This document shows positions 1 through 11,966 of a stretch of DNA of 64,000 nucleotides, one piece after another. The position numbers and the translations under genes are program-made. The stretch comes from Gamarada debralockiae (lineage: Eukaryota > Ascomycota > Leotiomycetes > Helotiales > Hyphodiscaceae): assembly GCA_002803225.1 (NCBI GenBank), contig NXFV01000242.1:83904-147903 (forward strand). Reading direction: 5' to 3'. Under the pieces are notes generated by a model. The model saw nothing but the letters and a program-made list of their open reading frames with translations. It searched no databases and was not told the origin of the DNA. Positions within the stretch are counted from its first letter, which is position 1; each line of letters begins with the position of its first letter.

Positions 1-90
1 TGGGAGAGACATTATGGTTATGTGAAGCTCTTGAAAAGATTGTAAATACTTACCAGCGGGGAACGAAGTGAGTTGGGGAGCTTCAGCCAT
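1..90 (-). CDS. 5' exon of an unidentified gene running off the left edge
   Basis: On the minus strand an ATG at 90-88 opens a 37-nt exon reading MAEAPQLTSFPA plus one base, followed directly by a GTAAGT donor at 53. The remaining sequence to position 1 would be intron. Nothing else of the gene is inside the window, so no family can be named. The start and donor are both good fungal matches, but an exon this short could also be chance. Confidence 0.45.
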   Translation of the reverse strand, partial: MAEAPQLTSFPAGKYLQSFQELHITIMSLP

Positions 91-836
91 GACGTTTAGC
101 GAGCGACGCCGCTGTAGGGGTGAGACACGTGGAATATGCGGATGCACGTGCTGGTGCATATTGAGGGGTCCAGTGGCAGACTACAGTTTCAGAAGTTTAG
201 ATCATGAAGCTTTGGATATATTAATTGCTATGTCTCACTCATGTGTTTGTAAAGGTGTGGTGGTGGAGTAATTGTACTTAGAAGAGGGTCTTATTCATCT
301 CGTATAGAGAGAACATTCCTGTAAATGACCCGGCAACAAATTTTTGAGGAACATATATGGTAACCAGTACCCCAGTCCAGATGTCCTTTAATCAAGAGGG
401 ACATCAATAAGAGATCCGATCTCTATTTCTCCCGGACATAAGAGAAGCACACCAACGAGACTTGATACAGTGTATTTGATACCAATAACAACAAATGAAT
501 TTAGTACCCAATGAGAGCATCCACGGTAATCCAACAGTCCAGTCCACCAGAATTACAAGAGCTGCCTAGCTGGAGGCATTACCACGCTATGCAAAGGAGA
601 GAACCGTCCAGATAATAATGAACAGGATTACCAATAAATGCGCCCAACCCAAAGAATGAATACTGTTAAAAGAGTGGTAACGCTCATCTCTCTGAGCCGG
701 GTATCAATCTTATATCGCCCTCTCTGCTCTCTCCATCTCTCCTGTCATGTCCAGAGCAGAACGTCGTGACCTATGCCAGCATTCGGTGACCATGTCAACA
801 TCCAGCCATAATCGCGTAACGACATCCAATAAGTCA
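91..836. other. intergenic, no gene seen
   Basis: This stretch separates the start of the left-edge gene from the 3' end of the gene at 837-1493. Short open frames on both strands have no family resemblance, domain or convincing splice context. I see no RNA gene or repeat here. Confidence 0.4.
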
Positions 837-1493
837 TCATTCCCCTCTGATGTTCTTGAACATCTCTCCTCCGCCCAAACTTCCCTCGTCATCATCGGCA
901 ATCTTGGCCTTCAACTGATTCAACTCCGGTAGCTTCGGTGGTGGCGGACCCTTGGGCTTCTTTTCTTGCAGAGCAGCATTCTCAAATACCACACTAGTCC
1001 TCTTCCCACCTCCTCCACCGCCCAACTTGCTGAACCAACTGCCACTTTTCTTCTTGATCAGGCTCGGGCTGCCACTCAGGAAGCTACTCGGACTATCCGG
1101 CCGCCCAATACCCATCCAATCCTCATGCGCACCATTATGATTCGTGCCATCCGTATAATTCGTATTCAGGGACTTCCGCGACAGAAAGCGTCGGATGCTG
1201 CTCGGTCTTGTAGTTGACGCAGGACTCATGGGAGGGTTCTCGACAGTAGTAGTTGTTCGACCGCGGCCATCGTAGACTCCATTCGCAGCTGTGGGCGCCG
1301 CAGTAGCTTGGCCATTGACGGGCACGGTGGACGTGCGGTCTGCGGTTTGGACTTTGGGCTCAGGAGGAGGCGCTTTCTCTTCAATGGGCGAGTCCGGGGG
1401 AGGCGGGATATCAGTGCCGTCTGTGAGGGAAAAGGTAACGGGCTTGAGGGCGGGGAGGGTGAATCGCGCATTGGGCTTGCCGTTTGCCGGCAT
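837..1493 (-). CDS. conserved fungal low-complexity protein, 218 aa
   Basis: This is a single-exon minus-strand frame with ATG at 1493-1491. The protein is Pro/Ser/Thr-rich and looks disordered. It carries a basic patch near residue 98 (SIRRFLSRKS), a poly-Gly run followed by a Lys/Arg pair near residue 165, a Pro-rich segment GPPPPKLPELNQL near residue 187 and an acidic tail DDDEG. I see no catalytic motif, signal peptide or membrane helix. The pattern (RRFLSRKSL, later WFSKLGGGG, later KLPELNQLKAKI) resembles uncharacterised proteins of filamentous ascomycetes, but I cannot give it a function. The gene is divergent from the methyltransferase at 2388 with about 890 bp between them. Confidence 0.75.
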   Translation of the reverse strand: MPANGKPNARFTLPALKPVTFSLTDGTDIPPPPDSPIEEKAPPPEPKVQTADRTSTVPVNGQATAAPTAANGVYDGRGRTTTTVENPPMSPASTTRPSSIRRFLSRKSLNTNYTDGTNHNGAHEDWMGIGRPDSPSSFLSGSPSLIKKKSGSWFSKLGGGGGGKRTSVVFENAALQEKKPKGPPPPKLPELNQLKAKIADDDEGSLGGGEMFKNIRGE

Positions 1494-2387
1494 TATTTCT
1501 TGTGGTATATCCCAGCTGCTGTATTGTTTCTCGCAATAGGGAAAGATACGTAAGCCTCGTCGAAGAAGTAAATATCGGATGGGGATTGAGTGGCTCGTGC
1601 CCGTTGTGTTTCCTCTTTGGGATTATCCCCTCCTGGTAATCGTAATTTGTGCGCCGACTATAAATTGTGCAGCGGATGCGCAGTCGGAGGGTGCAATTGG
1701 GGGTTTGGATCGTCGTAGAGTATTTCCGGTCATGTACGAGGCCATGAATATAGGGATATCCAAGTGCATGAGCGGAAGGAGGACGAGGGAGGGTTCAATT
1801 GCTTTGTTCAAAGTCGCTTCAATCCTAGGAGCTTTTCGTTTGCGCAACTTAGAGGGGGCCAATCATCATCGATCAACAACTGGAGGCTAAAATCCGCATG
1901 CGGAGACGAGGAGAAAGGGGTACAGTCTATTACTGTACAACAATACATTCGACGTCACGATAAACATTCTGCGAGGAGCTGTTTCAAGTTTTGAAATTCC
2001 GATGATCCTCAGATCAAAAGCTTGGCTTGTAGGGGAGAAAGGGGGTTGTGTCACGTGAATAGTGCTCGCAAAAGGGACCGAAAGGTTTGACGACGAGAGT
2101 TCTAGACCATTGTGAAATTTCAACCTGAAATTTTTCTTCAAATCTCTATGGGATCGGAGATTTTAAAAGTTGCATAGTTGGAGGACAAATAGTTTCCTCT
2201 TCTTGCATAAGGGCGCGTTGTGAGTCATTCGATGATTTGATTAAGCTCAATTTCTCCCGTCTTATTCGTGTAAGTCCTAGCCTTCTATTCCCTCAAAAGC
2301 TCTCCCAAGTCTCGAACATCTGGACCAAAGAAATCTTTTGAAGTACAAAACTTATAATTGAAAGGGCTTCGGCATCACAATTTCAAA
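1494..2387. promoter_or_regulatory. divergent intergenic region (probable bidirectional promoter)
   Basis: About 890 bp lie between two genes transcribed away from each other. Short open frames here do not resemble any family. Pyrimidine-rich stretches (about 2255-2330) precede the methyltransferase ATG. No individual regulatory site could be assigned. Confidence 0.35.
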
Positions 2388-3246
2388 ATGTCGAGCACTC
2401 CCCGTCCAATTCAATCAGTGTCCAACACTGAACTGTACAATCGTTGGGCCAAGGTATGAGATACTGTTTCCTCGAATCATTAGGTCTTCACATATCTAAC
2501 ATACACAATAGGTCTACGACACAGATGGCAACATCCTACAAGCAGTGGACGACTACCTGCTCCCCAATCTCCTCACACAACTCTTCGCCAACCTCAAATC
2601 CGCCTCCCCTCTGACCATAACCGAGCTCGGTGCAGGCACGGGACGCAACACAATCAAACTTCTCAATCCTTCCACCGCCTCAGTCCCAATCACCCGGATC
2701 AATGCACTGGATCTGAGCCCAGGCATGCTGGATGTAGCTCGGCAACGCTGCACCAAGTACCTCGAAGCCAACGCCACGACAATCTCAGAAATCCCCGAAA
2801 TCGAGTTCTATGAATTCGATGCTTTGAACCCTGCCAATTTTCCCTCTGTCAAGAGCCTTGAGGGAACTGCAGATATCGTATTATCGACACTGGTCCTAGA
2901 GCATCTACCTATCGATATTTTCTTCCGCAGTGTGAAATCATTACTGAAGCCGGGTGGCGGAGGCTATTTGGTGTTAACCAATATGCACGCCGAAATGGGA
3001 CGGATTGGACAAGCGGGTTTCGTAGATGAAGAGACCGGGGAGAAGATTAGAGGCGATAGTTATAATTATGACGTTGAGGCGGTGTTGGCTGAGGGGAAGA
3101 AATTGGGGTTTGTGTTGGAGGGCAGTGTGGGTGAGAGGGGGGTGAGAGAGGATGATATTGGGGAGCGGAAGTTGTTAGGACCGAGAGGGAGGAAGTGGAT
3201 TGGTGTGAAGGTTTGGTTTGGGATGGTCATGCGGCTTGAGGGTTGA
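2388..3246 (+). CDS. class I SAM-dependent methyltransferase, 266 aa
   Basis: This is a probable S-adenosylmethionine-dependent methyltransferase of unknown substrate. I model two exons, 2388-2453 and 2512-3246. The 58-nt intron has a GTATGAG donor and an AATAG acceptor and joins in frame, restoring the N-terminus MSSTPRPIQSVSNTELYNRW. Motif I (ELGAGTGRNT, near residue 58) is the SAM-binding glycine loop. LDLSPGMLDVAR follows as motif II, and the segment LSTLVLEHLP with LKPGGGGYLVL is typical of post-motif strands. The family usually runs 220-300 aa, so this copy is full length. A start inside exon 2 would lose the residues before motif I. The substrate (small molecule or protein) cannot be told from sequence. 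Confidence 0.85.
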
Positions 3247-3785
3247 GTGCGTATTGGGGATGCCATTGCGGCGTGAATGTGCGGCTTCCATGACTATGGG
3301 TACTGAATGGGAGACGGCACAGCTCTAGATGTACATTCTATGAGTATATATACAGCTTTATACAGAAGTTTCAACAACTGAAGCATGAGCTTTTTGCACG
3401 TCCGCCCATGCCAAGGACGTGACCGACGCAAATTCGGACTCATGGAAAGTTTATAGATGTGAGTTATTGCTGCGTGCACAGAGCATACAGACAGTCCAAG
3501 TCGGATGTTTCGCCAGGGTATCTTCCAAATAACCTTAAATGTAAGTTTTCGTCAGCGGTAAGACGCTGGGGTCTTAGTTCTGATGGGACCTAAGACCGAC
3601 GGTGAAGGCCAGTGGTCCAATGCGTTCTTTCTCAAAATCATCCATCTTCGCCACGTCCTGAGACGTTGGAGAGCGTCGGTGACATGAGAGTTGAGCGCTC
3701 GGAGAGGGTGCAGCTCATGACGCTCCTTTTGAGGAACAAAGGACAGCGATCCACGTGGTGATTTCAATTGCTAAACGCCCGTCGC
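3247..3785. other. convergent 3' intergenic region
   Basis: This region lies between the 3' ends of the methyltransferase and the gatA gene. Only short frames without family resemblance are present. It probably holds the two 3' UTRs. Confidence 0.35.
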
Positions 3786-5641
3786 TCATCTCCTTCCGAA
3801 CACCATACTGTCCCAGTCTCTAAATGCATCCTCGATAGATTGGCTGATTTCCTTCTCTGTGCGAGGTTCACGGAGCCTATCGCCCTTCTTAGACGGGTAT
3901 TTGATTATTTTCAGGTTAGAAGGTAGTCTAGATACTACAGCCCGGGCAGAGTGCTTCCTTACAACATCCGCCTTGCGCTGTTGTAGTATCTCGACCACTC
4001 TCGCTGTGTAGAGAAGCCGGAAGTCATCTGAATACTGCCCAATGATCTGTATACCTGCGAATCCTGGTCTTTCTGGAAGCTTGAACGGAAGGTTTATGGC
4101 AGGAAGACCAGCTAAGCTTGAAGGGACCGTGAAGACATCATTCATATAGGAATCGACGGGCGACTGCTTTTTGACGATGTTGCGAGTAGGTGGAAGAGTG
4201 GGGGCAGTAGGGCAGACGATGAAGTCCACTTGGGGTGGCCCAAGTTTATTATCCATCTGCACAGATTCGTCCATGTCGCTAAGGTCGAACTGTTCCTCAT
4301 CTTTGAGGGGGTTTGGAACAGAAAATACCCGGTCGAAATCCCGCTGCACTAGTCTTCGAACCTTTTGAGCTTTAATGAAGTAGTTGTCGATAGCTTTTGA
4401 ACTCAGGCTGTATGAACCCAGAAGAATTCGTCTTTTAACTTCATCACCAAACCCCGCCCCACGTGTATTAGAGTACAGAACATCACCTGCCCCATCACTA
4501 GAGTCGACGCGCGTTCCATATCTAACTCCATCGTATTTCGACAAATTGGATGCTGCCTCTGCTGCAGCAATGACATAGTATGCAGATAGGGCATGCTTTG
4601 TATTGGGTAGGGAAACTGGCACAAGAATGCAGCCTTGTTCCTGGAATAGGTTGAGAGCGTACTGCCATTCTTCTCTAACAACAGGGTCAAGTTCGGCGAT
4701 ATTGTATTCCACGGGTATGCCAATTCTTAGTTGACCAAAGGTATGTTGCAGATGAAATTCTACCTTATTGAAGGTCTCCGTGTATTTTCTGCCACAAGTA
4801 ATGGCCACCCTCCTTCGACGTTCTTTCATCCGCTCCCACGATTTTCGTGTTAGGGAAGTAGGGTCATGAGGGTCATGAGACACCATCTCAAACGAGAGAG
4901 CGGACCATAATGATGTAGTCGAAGATCCCAGAATACCCACAGTATCGAGGGAATTTGCGTATGGGACTACACCCCATCGAGAAATGAGGCCATAAGAAGG
5001 TTTGAAGCCCACAATGCCAGTGTATGCCGCAGGAAGCCTAACAGAGCCACCAGTATCCGTCCCCAAGGCAGTGTTGACTTGTCCCGTTGCAACAGCAATT
5101 GCACTGCCTCCCGAGCTACCTCCAACTGAATGTTTCCGCAACGGCGCGGCGCCAAGCACGGGACCAAAGAATGAATGTGTAGAATGAGAGCCCATGCCAA
5201 ACTCGTCCAGGTTTGTTTTACCCAAGATAATCCTCTTCTTCTTTTGGCTCTTGCGTAAAGATGCCACAGCAGTGGCTTCGAAAGGGCTCTGATATTTTTG
5301 GAGAATGCTGGAGCCACATGTCGTCGGATATTGCTCGGTTGCTATATTGTCCTTGACAGCGACAAGTCTGTTGAGAAGACGAGGATGTTTTATGCAGGCT
5401 AGGAAGAAGAAAACAGTCAGATTCTTTGAACCATTTCTTCTTAGGAAATAGACTACGGACCTGCTTCATAATTTTCGACTTCGGGGTGGGAAATGAACGC
5501 ATTGAACTTCTTCAAGGAGGTGGTATTGCAGGATGCATCTTCGAGGTCGGGGGATGGGGTGAAGGCTTTATTCTTCTTCGAGAGGGTGGTGCGGATGAGA
5601 GGTCTTAAAGCTACTGCCGGTCCAGCAGTTGCACGCGACAT
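3786..5641 (-). CDS. HER2: glutamyl-tRNA(Gln) amidotransferase subunit A, mitochondrial (amidase family), 597 aa
   Basis: This is the amidase subunit of the mitochondrial GatFAB complex, which converts Glu-tRNA(Gln) to Gln-tRNA(Gln). I model exon 1 at 5641-5461 and exon 2 at 5398-3786, with a 62-nt intron (GTCCGT donor, CCTAG acceptor, phase 1). The amidase catalytic triad is visible: Lys near 76 in AVKDN, cis-Ser near 155 in VGGSSGGSA and nucleophile Ser near 179 in GTDTGGSV. The signature continues as GIVGFKPSYG. The N-terminus is basic and Ser/Thr-rich, consistent with mitochondrial import. An Arg/Lys-rich stretch (KERRRR) of about 35 residues interrupts the region before RIGIP and makes the protein longer than yeast Her2 (about 464 aa). 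A general amidase is the alternative, but the motif context favours GatA. Confidence 0.88.
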
Positions 5642-5961
5642 TGATTACGTGTCAGTAACAAGGCCGTCCTAGTGAGGTTGACCTCGCCGTCGCGTGTGCT
5701 GTCCGAGGTTTCTCGAGGAGTTCGACAGTGAGGTAGTCCCCCATGTCTAAAGTCCACAAAAATTAGTGGTTGATCTCTGTCGGCGTTTCTTATTGCCGAC
5801 CCTGAACTAACGTCGCTCTAGTAGTCAGCTCCGTCAACCACCAGCCACTATCTAGTACCTCATCACATGGAACATCTACGAACATAAAAGTCTCACATCT
5901 GATATTGCTTTCGTTTGAGCAATTTGTCCTTTCAATTATCAACAATCATTCTCCGAAAAAC

Positions 5962-7847
5962 ATGGCGAAACGAATGCTGATTTGGGCCGGGCTGCTGGTT
6001 TCACAGGCTCTAGCTGAGCAACCAGAAGCTGCAAAGCCTGTGGCAGCGCCGATGAGACCTCTGCCATGGGGACAATTGAATTTCATGCAAACTACAGACA
6101 CTCATGGATGGCATGCGGGGCATTTACAAGAGTGAGCTCTTTCTTCTAAAGGCTTGAACACAGGCTAACGTCACATAGGCCACAGTACTCCGCAGACTGG
6201 GGAGACTACATCTCTTTTGCTGAACGAATGCGCAAGAAAGCGGACGATGATGGAGTAGACCTTCTACTTATCGATACCGGCGACCGAATAGAAGGGAATG
6301 GACTATATGATGCGTCGAATCCAAAGGGGAAATATACCTACGATATCTTCAAGGAGCAGGATATCGATGTCATCTGCACAGGCAACCACGAACTGTACCA
6401 GATCGATGCAGCAGCCCGAGAATACACCCAGACAGTACCCAATTTCAATGGAAAATATCTAGCTTCGAATCTCGACTATATAGATCCAAAGACGGGAGAC
6501 CAGGTCCCCATGGCCCAACGATACCGAAAGTTCACAACCAAAAACCAGGGTATTCGGGTGCTGGCATTTGGATTCCTTTTCGATTTCACAGGCAATGCAA
6601 ATAATACAAGGGTCCAGCCTGTCGAGCAAACAATCCAGGAGAAGTGGTTCCAGGAAGCTATCCGTGAGGATGTCGATCTGTTTCTGGTGATTGGACATGT
6701 CACTCTTCCCGGACCCGAATACAAGGCTCTATTCAGAGCGATCAGAAGCCAGAACTGGGACACACCGATTCAATTCTTCGGTGGTCACAGCCATATCCGG
6801 GACTTCGCAAAATATGACAGCAAAGCGTATGGATTGCAAGCAGGCCGATACATGGAGACTATCGGATGGATGTCAATTGATGGGATCCAAGGAAAAGGAA
6901 ACAAGAAGGACCCCAAGGAGCTCAAGGGTCGAGCCAGCATGTCATTTCAACGTCTCTACATCGATAACAATCTCTTCGGATACTACTACCATACTGGATT
7001 GAACGAGACGACCTTTCCCACCGAGCACGGCAAGAACGTCTCAGCCATGATCCATTCATCGCGCAAAGCCTTGAATCTCGATCATAACTACGGCTGCGCG
7101 CCCAAAGATCTCTGGCTCAACCGAGTTCCGTATCCCAGCAACGACAGTCTGCTGACCTGGCTCGAGACCGAAGTCGTCCCCGCCATCGCCGTCAACCCCG
7201 AACGCAAAGATGTGCCTACGCTGGCGATCACAAACACAGGCGCTATGCGCTTCGACATCTTCAAGGGTGCTTTCACAAGAGACACTACGTACATTGTCTC
7301 GCCATTTGTCAGCAAGTTCTTGTTCATCAAAGACGTACCGTACAAGTCAGCCAAAACACTTCTCAAACTCCTCAACAGCGGTAGTCCAGTCTTCGAGACT
7401 GCAGACCTCAAGCCCTCACAGCTTGCACCTCCCGAGCAAATGTCCATCCAATCCGACATCATCGCTCCTGCCCTACCCTCCAATCCCAATATCTACGTCC
7501 CAGGCTCACTCCAACACCCCCTCGTTTTAGACCAAAAAGATCCCGACCTCGTTCCAGGCTACACAACCAAAGACGCAGCAGGTACCGACGGCGACGACAC
7601 GTTGCACGCCCCCATTTCATTCTACAACGTGCCCAACTGCATCCAATCCCCCATCTCGATGCCCAAGGATGAAGATCCAGAGGTCGTCGACTTAGTGTTT
7701 ATTGATTTTATTCAGCCTTGGGTGCTGACTGCCTTGCAGTTCACTGGGGAGAAATACAATAAGAGTGATGTGGCCGTGTATCGCGAGGAGACGTTGACGG
7801 ATTTGATGGTGGAGTGGATTAAAGAGAACTGGAAGCATGATTGTTAG
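5962..7847 (+). CDS. 5'-nucleotidase/calcineurin-like metallophosphoesterase, secreted or vacuolar, 612 aa
   Basis: I model exons 5962-6131 and 6179-7847. The 47-nt intron (GTGAGC donor, CATAG acceptor, phase 2) joins HLQE to PQYSADWG. A signal peptide is visible ([18 protein letters not shown]). Metal-binding blocks of the UshA/5'-nucleotidase fold follow in order: [11 protein letters not shown] near residue 45, [11 protein letters not shown] near 87, [19 protein letters not shown] and GGHSHIRD. The C-terminal half contains the nucleotidase-type domain ([15 protein letters not shown]). Length and motif order match yeast YHR202W/SMN1, a vacuolar AMP-hydrolysing protein, so a role in salvage of extracellular or vacuolar nucleotides is inferred. 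Exact substrate is not shown by sequence. Confidence 0.88.
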
Positions 7848-8223
7848 ATTGTTTGTTTGCTTTAGAATGTATTTGTGCTATTGGTGTCATGGAAGGTTGA
7901 ATTTGGCGTTGGGAAATGGATGGAAGGGATGGGATACCAGAAAGCACACCTTACAACTCATCGTATATAGGACTCCGATACGGTAATGGAATTTTTGTAC
8001 AATAGAATTATCACTTTTGGTGAGTGTTCATAATCATGTTCATTCGAAATGTTTAGGCGTATAACGATGGAGATCACAGGATAACTCAGCAATGAAACGC
8101 TCAATGCTCAATGAATGAATGAATGAATGGATTTCATGCTCATGCCCAACCCAACGCCAACCATCAACCCAGCCTTTGCAATGCTACCAAACGATACCAA
8201 CTAAACGAAGAAAGAAAACGCCA
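7848..8223. other. convergent 3' intergenic region with (ATGA)n microsatellite
   Basis: This region lies between two converging genes. A short ATGA tetranucleotide run occurs at about 8108-8130. Nothing else is recognisable. Confidence 0.4.
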
Positions 8224-9777
8224 TTATCCATGTCTCTGCGCCGCATCCCTAAATGCTTCTTCCTGCATTGCAAGAAGTTGCTCCGTTGATAGACCGCTTT
8301 GCTCGAGCTTATTCGCCTTCTTCTCCCGTCCCTATCACAGATATTGGTCAGCACACAGTCAAAGCCCCACAAATCACAACACGTCCAAGTCTATGAAGAG
8401 TTTGGATTCGGGACGTACCTTCAACTGCTCCTTATGCTCACTAGCAACCTCCATGATATCATTCACATACTCCCCAAAACCCAACTGCTCCAACGCCTTG
8501 GTGATATGCTCGCACGCAATCGTCTTCTTGCTCTCCTTCTCACTGATTTCGTTGGCTTCTGATGAAATGAGAGTTATGAACTCCACGCAACATTCGATCA
8601 GGAGGTCTCGGGCATCTTTGCCGAATGCTAGTCCTGAGCTGGGCGGGAGGATCTCGGTGACGATTTTTTGGACCGTAGCTAGATGATGATGTTAGCTTGC
8701 GATTCGTTCATAGTTCTTGAATGATTGATGAAAGAGAGCGACTGGAAAGCCCGGATAGGATGGGCTGTCTGCTTGTGAATTGTTCATGTTTGTTGAACGA
8801 TTGACGAATAAGATGCCTGGATACTATCCATAGGAACATGACGATCGAGAATCCGCTTGTGATTCGTTCATATTTGTTGAATGATTGGAAGTCTGGATAC
8901 TGCCATAGAAACACGACGGTGATGCATCCAAGGTACCTGGGTCCGAGGGGTACGAGTCTGATGTCTTTGGAGCAGAAGGTATCTGAATCGTTCAGACGAT
9001 GTAAACAATTCAGAGATCCAGGAAGGGATTGCTGAACGACAGAACTAGGGTTCTTGGGTGCCTTTATCTGAGTGCAAGATAAAACGATGTGTAGGCCATG
9101 CGATGGCTAAGGAAGGTGGTTTCTGATATAGTTTGTGTTGATTTTGAGACTCCAAGACCAGGTCAACGATTCGAAATTCTAATGCGCGACAGAGAAAGCA
9201 AAGGGTCTTGCTAGAATATGCGGGCTTTTTCCGTCTTGAGATCGGGAACTTCTTGCTCTTTGAATCGCTCATCTCGTATGGTTGATCAGGATGCAGAGTA
9301 TATACACCCTGAACCAGACCCGGTACCACATGAATACCCTTTCATGCGTGCCGGGATTGCAGATTCCGTACCCCGAGAGTCCTGGACGATTGTTGAAAGC
9401 AGTTGAATAACTGAAGCTCCCGATCGTGGGCAAACCCAGCCAGTCGCACCGCAAGCGGCATCAAAGCTCTTCCGTGACGATGATGCCGATCATTCAACGT
9501 ATTTAAACAATTCAGAATGGAGAAATAAAAGAGAGCAATTACCTTTGGGAAGAGACAAATCGTCATTTGCTACGAGGCCCAAGTCAGCTATTTCCTATTT
9601 AGGGCTCGCTTTTGTAGAAAGCATTGGGAAAGGAATACTTGTTCGGTGCAAACATATTGTGCTGAGCTTATCCGGACTCCCAGGACAAATCCCCAATAAT
9701 GCGTACAAGAACTAAGTTTCCCAAAACGGACGTCATGTCTCGAGGTAGGACTCACAGCTAAATTCCCTGTCCGACAT
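8224..9777 (-). CDS. NCB2: NC2-beta (Dr1/Ncb2), TBP-binding transcription repressor subunit, 138 aa
   Basis: This is the histone-fold beta subunit of negative cofactor 2, which binds TBP on promoters and regulates RNA polymerase II initiation. I model four exons: 9777-9756, 9569-9543, 8678-8419 and 8331-8224. All phases agree (22+27+260+108 nt). The protein begins MSDREFSSNDDLSLPK and continues into the histone fold (ATVQKIVTEILPP, then EFITLISSEANEISEKE, then TIACEHITKALEQLGFGEY), matching the DR1 family block by block. The tail (KLEQSGLSTEQLLAMQEEAF) matches the DR1 segment after the fold. It lacks the long Gln/Ala tail of animal DR1. The intron between exons 2 and 3 is about 860 nt, very long for this genome, and holds degenerate repeats. 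Confidence 0.9.
8679..9542 (-). repeat. oversized intron of NC2-beta with ~80-bp degenerate repeats
   Basis: The intron separating the codons for SLPK and ATVQKIV is about 864 nt. Near its 3' end at least three diverged units recur at about 8695, 8771 and 8855. Each begins GCTTGnGA, continues TTCATnnTTnTTGAA and has ATGATTG or a close variant. Partial traces of a fourth appear near 8980-9010. No extra exon was needed to complete the protein. Confidence 0.6.
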
Positions 9778-11966
9778 GATGCTTGAATTTTATGAAGATT
9801 TTGAATGGGATTTGGTGAGCTTACAAGAATATTAGCATCTGTTCTCTACAATTTAAAGGTGATTTGATACTTACGCAGTGTTTTCTGATGCAATTTCAAA
9901 TTCGTTGTCTGCCTTGCGTCGCGCTTGCCGTGTTTTTTGAGGCGGGACAAGGCCAGTATTTATGCGAGGCTGGCAATAAGCGTTGTGAATGACGCTAGGC
10001 CATAATGGCTATAGCGCGTGGTCTAGCGAGGCACATGATATAGGCATTAACCTCTCGCTGAAATCTACTTTCAACCTTTCGATCGAGACGAGAAAACAAA
10101 ATTTCTAGTTGTCTCACTTCTAGGATCGATATTTACTGTCACAATAGAACTCAGCGGCTACCATTACGCAATGTCTGTAACAGCAGGATCCTTGGATACC
10201 GTTCGCCTAACATACATGGTAGACGAGATACAACAGGGAGGTCGCTTGAGAGACGGAAGAGGACCGGCCTCATCAGGATCAGGCGGTATTATCAGCGGTA
10301 TGCGGTGATCGTATGTACATCGTAGGCTCTACAATCAACACAGTACGGCTTAAGCCACGCCAAAACTGCGGCTCTCAAACCCGAGAAAACATTACCAAAT
10401 CCGTGGGCTAAGGGGTCACTTGATCTGCGAGACGAAAAGCGGCCGGGGCGCTTATTTCTATACTGGGGCTACATGCGTGTTCCCGACAGAGAATGTTACC
10501 GCCCTAATTTATGTACATACTTAATGCTACATGTGAGACGATCCTTCTCGCGGTAGAGACACGTGTGCTGCTTATATACACTTGATAGAGAATCCTAGCC
10601 CCAAAATTCAAGTAGTGATGCAACGAAAACTAGTTTCGCTCCTGGCCAGATGATAATGTAATATGCTTTCTGGGGAAAGCCCTTCCAACTTGATTGCGTT
10701 TCCTTAGTGACTGATTTGTTCGAAGGACTGAATGTGAAGCTGTTGCAAACAGCTAAAGATCGTATTCATTGGCATACAAGATCCTAGTAGCTGAGAAGTG
10801 TTTAACGAAGAGAAATTTAGGCAGAGCTTACCACGAACTCCTGGGTCCTTGACCCTCACTTAACTTGAGCAATTGAAGTCCCGGTTGTCAGGATATCATC
10901 CGCACTCCTCATTGGTTGAGTCAGGTTGAGCGATTGATGTCTTATATCCCAATTAAAACGTTATGGTAGATTCCCACTTCCAGTTCCGTCATTCTGCCAA
11001 GCAGTACTGCATTACGTGCCATATAATTATTCATCGGATCATTGATTTAAGAGGACATATGAGAGCCGGCTCCACGGCTGTTAGCTGATGGGAGAATTGT
11101 TCAATAAAATTTCAACGATTGAATGTCTCCACGAGGAGTACTGTCAAGGGCTGTTTCTGGACTGCTCCTAACCTTCTCTGTTTCAATCAACTACTGCATT
11201 ACCCAATCGAAAGCCGTTCCGTTGACTCAATTCACTCCTCAATTAACCTATCGATCCCATATCCCTCCTGCTTTTGAAGCCTCAACAACCTATGTACCAA
11301 CTCCTTTAATACCTCAGTTCCAAACTTCCTCAGCCGTTCCGTATATGCCAGAGCCTAATTATCTGGCTTGTACACTTGCGAATGGAAGTCGAACTTCTCT
11401 TTGACTGGTAGTTTAAGAACGTGTCTCGCCCACTTCTGCTTCTCTGGGTACCCCATCGCATACCGGGCTTGTCCGGGCATAACTTTGATAAACAGCTTAG
11501 CTGAGCGAATATTGGAAATATGGGTAGTGATGGTTTGCAGCGAATGATGAATTGTTCGTGCTTCATGTCCGTGTAAGTTCGGAAACGATACTCGTCTTGC
11601 CTGGTGTGAAAGATACGTGGCTCAGTGAGATGTGCAGTAGCGAGCATGATATTGTGTGTGACAGAGGACATTGACGAAGTTCCTTCGAGGTTGTTAGCCA
11701 CCGCTCAATGCATTTCAACGGTTCTAGCTTTGATCGCTGTGTTTGATCGAACAATTGATGATTTGCGAAATTTTGAATTACTGATTTGCTGAAATGAACC
11801 GAAGGACTCGTATGTCATAATCTACTGATCGCAAAGAAAATATGTCGACTTACGTATGGTCCTGCAGCTTCCTCCCTCTTAAGGTGGTACTCCTTGAAAT
11901 GTACGTGCAACACAATGTTGTCCCAGAATAACTCAAGAATTCCTCAAGAATACCAATCTTTCTCTC
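9778..11966. other. long intergenic region upstream of NC2-beta
   Basis: About 2.2 kb contain no gene I can support. The first 1.3 kb have almost no open frames of 60 codons. A 93-codon plus-strand frame at 11123-11404 starts hydrophobic but has low-information composition and no family signal, so I left it out. The start of NC2-beta transcription presumably lies just inside the left edge. Confidence 0.4.

Noticed and set aside
11123..11404. 93-codon plus-strand frame with a hydrophobic start
   Set aside because: Composition after the first 30 residues is unremarkable, there is no cysteine pattern, and it sits in a gene desert.
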